Source of the DNA: Streptomyces scopuliridis RB72
Lineage (GTDB): Bacteria > Actinomycetota > Actinomycetes > Streptomycetales > Streptomycetaceae
Length of the DNA stretch: 64,000 nt
Direction: 5' to 3'
Assembly: GCF_000718095.1 (NCBI RefSeq)
Contig: NZ_JOEI01000029.1
Coordinates: forward strand, 62,001-126,000
Position 1 is the stretch's first letter; each line of letters opens with the position of its first letter. A program made the translations under genes and the position numbers. The notes beneath the pieces were generated by a model, which was not told the DNA's origin, did no database searches, and saw only the letters and a list, made by a program, of their open reading frames with translations. Below are positions 40,699-48,300 of the stretch, piece after piece.

Positions 40699-41367
40699 TC
40701 AGATCGGCGACGGCGCGGCCCGCACCAGCATGGTGGGGACATAGGCGGGGTCCGGGGCCTCGACGATCTCCGTGTCGACGGTGACGAAGCCGTGCCGGGC
40801 GAGGATTTCCCGCCATTGCTCGGGGGTGTGGGCCCAGCGCACCACGGGCACGGGGGGACCACCGTTCTTGCGGCGGATATAGGTTCCTTGTGCTCCGTAA
40901 CAGCCCTCGATCGGCGGCTCGTGGGAGAAGACGAGACAACCGTGCGGCGCGAGCCGCGTCCGCAAGAGGGGCAGCAGAACGTCCGGGTCCGTGAACCACA
41001 CGGCACCGTAGGCCGAGTAAATGGCGTCGAAACGCATGTCGGTCTCCTTGAGGAATCCGACGGCTTCCTGCGGCACGAAACTCAGACCTGGCACATGGCC
41101 CCAGCGCTCACGAGCCTGGGCGAGCAGAACGGGCGACAAGTCCACGCCCACCGCTCGCGCGCCTGTCACCGCCATATGGGCTGTGTTACGGCCGCCTCCA
41201 CAGCCGAGATCGAGAACTGTGCCCGGTGCACCCAGGAGTTCGGGGCCCGGCCCGTGGTCCGGATACTGGGTCCAGTTGAACCATGTGGTCTCGCCGGCGG
41301 CATTGCGTGAGCGCGGCTCCGGCTGACGGTCGGCGAAAGCAGTCCACGGATCGCGTCGGTCAGGCAT
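40699..41367 (-). CDS. Class I SAM-dependent methyltransferase
   Basis: The 222-aa product has motif I VLDLGCGGGRNTAHMAV near residue 49, the acidic AVGVDLSPVLLAQARERW, FDAIYSAYGAVWFTDP and LAPHGCLVFSHEPP. ATG 41367 has a GGAAAGG element upstream and overlaps the end of a 40-aa ORF by 8 nt, so it is probably translationally coupled. It stops 49 bp before the 26-aa peptide gene. The probable substrate is that peptide or its product. Confidence 0.85.
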   Translation of the reverse strand: MPDRRDPWTAFADRQPEPRSRNAAGETTWFNWTQYPDHGPGPELLGAPGTVLDLGCGGGRNTAHMAVTGARAVGVDLSPVLLAQARERWGHVPGLSFVPQEAVGFLKETDMRFDAIYSAYGAVWFTDPDVLLPLLRTRLAPHGCLVFSHEPPIEGCYGAQGTYIRRKNGGPPVPVVRWAHTPEQWREILARHGFVTVDTEIVEAPDPAYVPTMLVRAAPSPI

Positions 41368-41482
41368 CCTTGTCGCCTTTCCTGCCCACCGGGAGCTCTG
41401 CTCGCCCGACCGGACCCAGGTGAAAGCGAACTGGGTTGATCGTCGCAATATCAGGCATCTGAGCGCCACTCGACGGAAGCAT
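41360..41482 (-). CDS. Small ORF (40 aa) repeating the N-terminus of the APH-like kinase
   Basis: From ATG 41482 the frame begins MLPSSGAQMPDIATIN; 10 of these 16 residues match the start of the kinase encoded at 20930 (MHSSSGARIPDLATVN), and most base differences are silent or conservative. The remainder (PVRFHLGPVGRAELPV and a Lys/Asp-rich end) is unrelated. It has no ribosome site, and its ATG lies 22 nt after a SARP-type box, so it is likely a leaderless lead ORF that couples translation to the methyltransferase. It may also be the relic of a duplicated kinase gene. Confidence 0.55.
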   Translation of the reverse strand: MLPSSGAQMPDIATINPVRFHLGPVGRAELPVGRKGDKDA

Positions 41483-41504
41483 GGGAAGAGTCTTGCCGTT
41501 GAAT

Positions 41505-41522
41505 GTACGAAGCACATACGAA
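41505..41522 (-). promoter_or_regulatory. SARP-type heptamer pair in front of the second peptide operon (box B)
   Basis: On the minus strand TTCGTAT-GTGC-TTCGTAC, 16 bases of which (CGTATGTGCTTCGTAC) are identical to box A. An AAGACT element begins 10 nt downstream and the ATG 22 nt downstream, the same geometry as in front of the kinase gene at 20930. Confidence 0.68.
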
Positions 41523-41793
41523 CCATGCACCGAACCCGGGGCAGTCTGCTCAAGCAGAGGGCCCGGTATGCCGGTTGTCCGTGCTGGATACGGATGGCAC
41601 ACACATCTCGCAAAATATTTCCGAGGAGATTGACACGCCGCGCGAGGCACGACCGACTTCGGCGCCTCGATTGCGTATTCCCTCCACGAAAACGGCCGTC
41701 TCCGAGGGTTTCCAGGATGACGAAGCCATCGTGTCGATCGCCGGCACCGCCAGTCCGCCGCAGCGCCTGGCGCTCGCGCGTAGTGTGCCGGTC
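41523..41793. other. Upstream region shared by operon B and the ACT-domain gene
   Basis: About 270 bp of comparatively AT-richer DNA lie between box B and the plus-strand ACT-domain gene. A forward frame is open through it in phase with that gene, but the encoded stretch has no family resemblance. A TAGTGT element at 41781 could serve as a -10 for the ACT-domain gene. Nothing else was identified. Confidence 0.35.
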
Positions 41794-42198
41794 ATGACCG
41801 GTGAAAGTGATCTGCGAAAACTACTGAGCGGCATGCGTCCGCAACTCAACCCGGGCCGCTATGTGTTCGCCACCGTCGATGGAGCTGGTGGCGTTCCGTC
41901 CGGTATCACCCCCGTCGTCACGGTCTCGGAGCAGGAGGGCCTCACCATGGTGGTGCGGCTGGAGGAGGCCGATGCGGCGGGGCTGTCGTACGACTACGTG
42001 GCCGGGTGGATCACACTGCGCGTCCACTCGGCCTTGGAGGCGGTCGGCCTCACTGCCGCCGTCGCCAAGGAGCTCGCCGACATCGGTCTGAGCTGCAACG
42101 TGGTCGCCGGTTTCCATCATGACCACCTCTTTGTGCCGTACGAGCGTTCCGCCGAAGCGGTCGCCGCACTGGAGGACCTCGCACGCCGGTCCGTGTGA
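41794..42198 (+). CDS. ACT-domain protein
   Basis: The 134-aa product reads as a small stand-alone ACT/CASTOR-like protein: LNPGRYVFATVDGAGG near residue 18, VTVSEQEGLTMVVRLEEAD, WITLRVHSALEAVGLTAAVAKELADIG and a C-terminal CNVVAGFHHDHLFVPYERSAEAVAAL. Such proteins bind amino acids, but the ligand and partner are unknown. No clear ribosome site is seen at ATG 41794; the start was chosen from the family N-terminus. It is not obviously part of the RiPP region. Confidence 0.7.
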   Translation: MTGESDLRKLLSGMRPQLNPGRYVFATVDGAGGVPSGITPVVTVSEQEGLTMVVRLEEADAAGLSYDYVAGWITLRVHSALEAVGLTAAVAKELADIGLSCNVVAGFHHDHLFVPYERSAEAVAALEDLARRSV

Positions 42199-42362
42199 CG
42201 CGGTTTCTGGAGAGGTGGGCCGGGCCGCAGCCCGGAGGCCCCGGAGGCGGAGGAGGCCGCCTCATGAGGAAAGGGCTGCTTGCTCAGAGCGACCAGGTGT
42301 ACGGCCACGGCCACGGCCGCTTCCGCAGTCGTGGCAGTGGCCTGTGCGGCGCCCCGCTCCAG

Positions 42363-42737
42363 TCAACTGCCCTGCGGATCACCGGGCGTTGAGGCCGCCC
42401 CGTCACTCCTGTTCCACGTCAGACTCACGGAGAAATTCGCGGCCGTCGCGGTACTGGCGATGACGACGTCGGCCTCGGCCGACAGCGACACCCCGAACTC
42501 CAGGGTGATCTCGTCCGGCGAGTTCGCCATCCCTCGCAACCGGCCCACGAAGCTCTCCGCCACGGGCCGTACGGTGTCCAGCATCTGACCGAACGACCGC
42601 TCGGCCCGCGCTACGGAGCGGCTGCCTCGGCCAACTCTGATGAGGCTTTCGTCCACTTCACGGATCTGCACGCGAATCGTCTCGTCGCTGCCGTCACCCA
42701 GAGGCACTTCGACCGTATGGACCTGGCGTTCACTCAT
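42363..42737 (-). CDS. Trypco1 (CU044_2847-type) domain protein
   Basis: The 124-aa product resembles the CU044_2847/Trypco1 (trypsin-co-occurring) family: an N-terminal beta-rich part (HTVEVPLGDGSDETIRVQIR), a helix with FGQMLDTVRPVAESFVGRLRG and the conserved PDEITLEFGVSLSAEADVVIASTATAANFSVSLTW-like end (residues ~75-110). The family often accompanies trypsin-like or caspase-like effectors in predicted conflict systems; no such gene is directly adjacent. Its ATG overlaps the acetyltransferase stop by ATGA. Confidence 0.68.
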   Translation of the reverse strand: MSERQVHTVEVPLGDGSDETIRVQIREVDESLIRVGRGSRSVARAERSFGQMLDTVRPVAESFVGRLRGMANSPDEITLEFGVSLSAEADVVIASTATAANFSVSLTWNRSDGAASTPGDPQGS

Positions 42738-43393
42738 GGCATCCTCCAATGAGGGGCGTCCGGGGCAGCGGCTTCGAGGTCGGCGATGCTGCCCGACATG
42801 ATCGTGCGTACGTGCTCCGTGATGTGCTCCGCCGGCCAGTCCCACCAGGCCACTGCCAGCAGCCGGGCCACATCCTCGTCGCTGTAGCGGGTACGGATGA
42901 GCCGGGCCGGGTTGCCGCCGACGATTCCGTAGTCGGGCACGTCCGCGGTGACCACGGCGCCGGAGCCGGTGATCGCGCCGTGGCCGATCCGTACGCCGGG
43001 CATCACCGTCGTGTCGTAGCCGAACCAGACGTCGTTGCCGACGACGGTGTCACCGCGCCCCGGCAGGCCCGTGAGCAGGTCGAAATGGTCGGCCCAGGAG
43101 CCGCCCATGGTGGGGAAGGGGAAGGTCGACGGGCCGTCCATCCGGTGGTTGGCACCGTTCATGATGAACCGCACGCCCGTCCCCAGCGCACAGAACTTGC
43201 CGATGACCAGCTTCTCCGGGCCGTAGTGGTAGAGCACATTGCGTGTCTCGAACGCCGTCGGGTCGTCCGGGTCGTCGTAGTAGGAGTACTCCCCGACCTC
43301 GATCAGCGGCGACTTCACCAGTGGTCTGAGCAGCACCACTCGCGGCTGATCGGGCATCGGATGGATGACTGTCGCGTCGGCAGGCACAGGCAT
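42734..43393 (-). CDS. Vat/CatB-type xenobiotic acetyltransferase (left-handed beta-helix)
   Basis: The 219-aa product is a hexapeptide-repeat acetyltransferase: KFCALGTGVRFIMNGANHRM with the catalytic His near residue 79, the DTVVGNDVWFGYDTTVMPGV repeats, and GGNPARLIRTRYSDEDVARLLAVAWWDWP. These features match streptogramin (Vat) and CatB-type chloramphenicol acetyltransferases, which acetylate antibiotic hydroxyls using acetyl-CoA. AAGGAAA precedes ATG 43393. It neighbours a broken macrolide-glycosyltransferase gene. Confidence 0.85.
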   Translation of the reverse strand: MPVPADATVIHPMPDQPRVVLLRPLVKSPLIEVGEYSYYDDPDDPTAFETRNVLYHYGPEKLVIGKFCALGTGVRFIMNGANHRMDGPSTFPFPTMGGSWADHFDLLTGLPGRGDTVVGNDVWFGYDTTVMPGVRIGHGAITGSGAVVTADVPDYGIVGGNPARLIRTRYSDEDVARLLAVAWWDWPAEHITEHVRTIMSGSIADLEAAAPDAPHWRMP

Positions 43394-43585
43394 GGCGAAC
43401 GTTTCCTTATAGGGTCCGTGTCGGTATCCGGTCCCATGATCGCACCACACCACTCCGGTGTGATGACAGGGAATATCCCGTGGCCAGGGCTCCGGAGACG
43501 GGTGAGAGTCCCGGGCATGTACTTCCATCAGATCTACGGCTGACACCGGACGGGGCAGCGCCCCGCTCCCGTCGCGCACACCCGT

Positions 43586-44345
43586 GTGTGCCACCACGAC
43601 CCCGCGGACCTCTACCTGTACGACATCGGTGCCTACGCCGCGCGCGCCCTCGCCGAGACGCGGAACCGGCCCCTCATCCAGCTGTCCCCGACCTTCGTGG
43701 CCTGGCAGGGCTACGACCAGGACGTCGCGGCGCACGTGTGGCAACTGCCGGGCGCCGACGCGTACCGGGCGAGGTTCGCGCGGTGGCTCGGCGAGTGCGG
43801 GGCGGCCACCACCGACGTGGACGCCTTCTCCGGCCCTCCCGGGCGGGCCCTGGCCCTGATCCCCCGGTCGATGCAGCCGCACGCGGACCAGGTCGACACC
43901 GACACGGTGACGTTCGTCGGCCCCTGTCTCGGCGCGCGGGCGGGCGACGGTGTCTGGACGCGTCCCGCCGATGCGGAGCACGTGCTGCTGGTCTCTCTGG
44001 GCTCGGCGTACACGCGCCGGCCGGAGTTCTACCGTCAGTGCCTGGCGGCCTATGGCAACCTGCCCGGCCGGCACGTCGTACTCCAGATCGGGAAGTACAC
44101 CGACCCGAGCGAACTCGGCGACATCCCGCCCAACGTCGAAGTCCACTCCTGGGTACCTCAATTGGCGGCTCTGGAACAGGCCGACGCGTTTGTCACCCAC
44201 GCGGGGATGGGCAGCAGCGGCGAAGGGCTGTTCACCGGTGTTCCGATGATCGCCGTCCCGCAGGGCGCCGAGCAGTTCATGAACGCCGACCGGCTCGTGG
44301 AACTGGGCGTGGCCCGCCGCGTCGACACCGAGGACACGGCAGGAG
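43586..44345 (+). pseudogene. Macrolide glycosyltransferase (OleD/Mgt-like) fragment
   Basis: The frame covers roughly residues 105-345 of an OleD-type GT1: LYLYDIGAYAARALAE, QLSPTFVAWQGY, VLLVSLGSAYTRRPEFYRQCL, VEVHSWVPQLAALEQADAFV and the donor-site region THAGMGSSGEGLFTGVPMIA. The N-terminal acceptor half is missing, and the C-terminus ends abruptly at RVDTEDTA, where the convergent ADP-ribosylglycohydrolase gene begins. It cannot be functional and marks a deletion junction. OleD-type enzymes inactivate macrolides by glucosylation. Confidence 0.75.
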
Positions 44346-45275
44346 TCAGGCCGCGAGACGGTGGGCGAGGTCGGTCAGTTGCGGCAGCCGCAGCACTCGC
44401 CCGCCGGATCCCGGCAGGGGAACGTGCAGCGGCGCGGTCCAACGCTCGGGGATCGTGTCCGGTCCGTAGTACGCGCCCGCGAGGCCGCCGGTGACCGCGG
44501 CGACGGTGTCCGTGTCACCGCCGAGGTCGATCGCGGCGCGTACCGCGTCCTCGAAACCGCCCGTGGCGCGCAGGGCCCAGACGGCGGAGCCCAGGCAGGG
44601 CCAGACCGCGCCGTTCAACTCGGTGGCCTGATCGGGGTGCCAGTCGGCGGCGAGGACCGTGGCGTATCGCGGGCGGTGGTCCGGATGGACGAGGTCGACG
44701 ATGCCGGGGAGGGCGGCAAGGGGCTCGGCGCCTTCCAGTGTGACGCGGATGAGTTCGTGGAAGACGGCCGTCCCTTCCCAGGCGGCGCGGTCGCCGTGGG
44801 TCAGGGCGGCGATGCGTCGCGCGGCGTCCATGGTGGCTTGCGGTCCGCCGCGTGCGAAGTGGACGGCTGAGGTGGCCGCCCGCATCAAGGAGCCGTTGCC
44901 CGCGGCGCGTTGGCTGACCTGGAAGTGAATGGCGGCGGCCAGATCCCAGGGCATGCCATTGGTGAGGACGTCCTCTGTCTGGAGGCCGATGTCCTTGGGG
45001 TCGGACGCCGCCCATCGCTGGAAGCGGGCGAAGATGTCGGGCAGATCCAGCTCGCCCCGTTCCAGCAGCGACTCCGCCACCAGGACCGCCATCTGCGTGT
45101 CGTCCGTGGCCTCGCCGGGATCCCAGCCGCCGCCTCCGCACATCTCGCCGCCGGCGCCGGGCGCCGGGAACCGCGTGGAGAACGCTCCCGCCGGGCCGAA
45201 CTCGAAGGGCGCTCCGAGGGCGTCGCCCACCGCCGAACCGATGACCGCGCCGACGGACCGCTGTATCCGATTCAC
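44346..45275 (-). CDS. ADP-ribosylglycohydrolase family protein
   Basis: The 309-aa product has the DraG/ARH metal-site motifs: GSAVGDALGAPFEFG near residue 13, DDTQMAVLVAESL near residue 59 and GGDTDTVAAVTGGLAGA near residue 252. The family removes ADP-ribose from proteins or nucleic acids using two Mg2+ ions. The start is the GTG at 45275. It overlaps the broken glycosyltransferase at its 3' end and lies directly after the TPR-CHAT gene on the same strand (45 bp), so it might belong to that system. Confidence 0.88.
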   Translation of the reverse strand: MNRIQRSVGAVIGSAVGDALGAPFEFGPAGAFSTRFPAPGAGGEMCGGGGWDPGEATDDTQMAVLVAESLLERGELDLPDIFARFQRWAASDPKDIGLQTEDVLTNGMPWDLAAAIHFQVSQRAAGNGSLMRAATSAVHFARGGPQATMDAARRIAALTHGDRAAWEGTAVFHELIRVTLEGAEPLAALPGIVDLVHPDHRPRYATVLAADWHPDQATELNGAVWPCLGSAVWALRATGGFEDAVRAAIDLGGDTDTVAAVTGGLAGAYYGPDTIPERWTAPLHVPLPGSGGRVLRLPQLTDLAHRLAA

Positions 45276-45320
45276 CCCGTCAGGTTATCGGCCGCGAGCC
45301 CCCGCCTCCGTCCCGCCGGT

Positions 45321-48300
45321 TCATGGCCCCGCGTGGATATAGGCGGCCCAGGACAGCGGGTCGTCGTCCCGCTCCCGCAGCCGTTGTACGGCGGTGTGCA
45401 GGGCGGTCGCGGCGCGGCCCGGATCGAGGCCGGCGGGAGCGTCCGGGCGCGGGGGCCGCATCAGGCCGGTGTAGAAGAAGTCCGCCGCACGCAGCGCGCA
45501 CGCGTCGTCCACCACCCACTGGGCGGCCACCACATGCGTGAACCCGGCCAGTTGCAGGGCACCGGCCAGATGAACCGCCTCGTCGGGCAGCCCGGCGGCG
45601 CCCCGCGCGGTCTCGCACGCCGACAGGAACGCCAACCGCGCGCGGTCCAGGCGCAGTCGCGAGATGTCCGCGACCGTCAGCGGACCGGCCTGCCTGTGGT
45701 CGTGGCAGTACAGCGCGCCGCCGGCCGAGTCGGTGGGGTCCTGGCTGCCGTGGCCCGAAAAGTGCAGGAAGGAGTGGGACCGCAGTGTGTCCAGGACAGC
45801 CGCGCGCGACGCCCGGGGCCCCGACAGGACCGTGGTCCGCGGCACCCGGTCCGCCAGCAGCCGTACTTCGGCGCGCGCCTGCGGCAGTGGGGGCAGACCG
45901 GGGGTGTCGGACTGGTCGACGGCGAGCATCCGGCCGTGTTCGCCGTCCGGGCCCGTCTCGCCCCTGCCACCGGCCCGCGCGTCCGTCCGGTCACGCGGGA
46001 CGGTCTGTGCGGCGAGGGCCCGCAGGGTGGTTGTGTACGAGCACACGAACCGGTCCGGCACCGACCGCGGTGCGCCGTCCGCCCCCGCGGCCTCGGGCCC
46101 GTAGTGTCCCGCGGCGTGCAGTGGCAGCAGAGAGAGCAGGCCGGTGGGGCACCACCAGAGCCGGGTCGGCCGCAGCTCCGGGCCCGGGGCGCTGTCCGCC
46201 GGCCCCAGCGCGGCCAGTACGGGCCCGGCCACGACGTCCCACAGCCAGCCGAGGGTACGGAGCAGGATCCGCTGGGCCCGCCAGGCGTCGGCCGGTGAAC
46301 GGCCCACCGAGGCGAGCGCGTCGAGCAGGGTCCCGGCCCGTTCGGCCAGACCGCCCGGCCCCTCCAGCGTCAGGTCGGGCAGTGTGACGGTGCGCAGCGC
46401 GTCGCGGGTGACGACGAGCGCGTCACAGCGCAGTGCGCTGGTGTTGACGACCACCACCGGCCCGTTCCCGGCGGCGGCTCGGAGCCGTTCGAGGGAGGGC
46501 AGCCGCAGGAAGTCCGCCAGGCCGGGCAGTTCGCGCGCGCGGCGCACCAGATCGTCCATCTCGCGGGCCAGTTCACGGCGCCGCTCCGCCATCACGCGCT
46601 GGTCATGTACGAGTCGCGCGGGGTCGGCCGCGCTCGCCGCGGGGTCCTGAGCGGAGTCTGCTGAGTCCAGGAAGGCCCGCACCTCCCGGATGCGGTGGGC
46701 GAGTTCGGGTGCCTGCTCCCGTAACACGGTCATGTCGTCGCGGGCGTCGAGGGCTTGTGCCAGGAGCACACCGCGGCCCTGCTCCAGCAGTCGCAGGGCG
46801 TCACGCGGCCGTCCCGCGTTCAGGGCGACGGCGGCGGCGTCGCCGGCCAGACCCACCGCGCGGCCGAGCGCGTCGAGCCGGTCGGTGCGGTCCAGGCCGT
46901 GCCAGGCCAGCAGCGGCAGTTGGGAAATGGCGGCCCGGTGGGCGTCCAGCGCCTCCGCCCAGTCCTCGACGCCGGCGGACGCGGTGGCCCAGCCGCGCGC
47001 GGCGCGGAACCGCACGGCCGCCGGGGCGGTGTCGATGCCGGAGGCCCGGCGCAGTGCGTCGAACCCCGCGGCGAGGTCGCGCGGGTCCCCGCTCAGCGAG
47101 CAGCGGGAGAGGAGCGCCGAACCCAGATTGGACAGGCACATGGCGCGCTGCGGATGGTCGTCGGGCAGCAACCCGACCGCCGTACGGGCGGCTTGGACCG
47201 CCTCGTCCACATCGGCGGCCTCGTCGGGCGAGTCCTCCTTCGCGTAGCGGGTGAGGAGTGCCATGGCGAGGTTGGCCAGATAGGTCGGGCGCTGCGGATG
47301 GTCCTCCGGGCAGAGGTGTGCGGCCTGGCGCAGGCAGCTGACCGCCTCGTCGCCGTCGGACCGCCGGCCGGCGCTCTTGTACCGTCGACGCAGCGCGAGT
47401 GCCAGGTTGGACAGCTGTGTGGCGCGCTGCGGATGGTCGTCGGGCAGGGCCCGGAACGCCGCGCGGGACGCCTCGATCGCCTCGTCCAGGTCGGCGAGCG
47501 CGCCCGTCCGCCTGTGCCGGGAGGTGAGGGCCACGGACAGATTGGTCAGATGCAGGGCTCCGTCCACATGCCCGGTGGGCAGCGCGCGGACCGCGGCGCG
47601 GGACGTCTCGATCGCCTCGTCCAGGTCGGCGAGCGCGCCCGACCATTCGTACCGTCGGCGCAGGGCGACGCCCAGGTTGGTCAGATGGACGACGTGGGCG
47701 GACGCGTCCGCCGGGGAGGTGGCCCCGACCGATTCCCGCCCCGCCCGTACCGAGTCCTCCAGATCTTGCTGTATCCCCGACCGGAGATAGCGGGCGCTGA
47801 GGACGGCGCTCAGATTGGAGAGGTAGATCGCGCGCTCCGGGTGGTCCTCGGGCAGGACCGCCACCGCCTGCCGGCTCAGCTCGACCGACCGGTCCAGATC
47901 GGCGCCCGAGCCGAGCCGCTCGGCCCGCACGCGCAACACCGCGCCGAGATTGGACAGTTGCTTCGCGCGCTGTGGATCGGAGGGGCGTGTGGCCCGCTGG
48001 GCCTCCTCGAAATGCCGTACGGCCTCGTCCAGCAGTGTGAGGTCGCCGGACCGCTCGTACGCCGTCTGGAGCGTACGGCCCAGGTTGAACAGCACCTGTG
48101 AGGTGTGCCTGCCGTCGGCAGCGGTCCGCTGGGCCGCGCGGCGGTTCCAGCGCACCGCTTCGGCGAGATCGTCCGGGTCGGCGGTGAGGGAGAACCGCTG
48201 CATCAGTACGGCGCCGATGTGCGACTCGTCGATGGTCCGTTCCCGGTCGTCGGGGTCCACCTCGATCGCCTCCCGGAAGGCGCCGATCGCCTCGTCCAGG

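Noticed and set aside
41503..41793. Longer start for the ACT-domain protein
   Set aside because: The extra ~97 residues have no family resemblance and the frame begins over the operon B promoter box.
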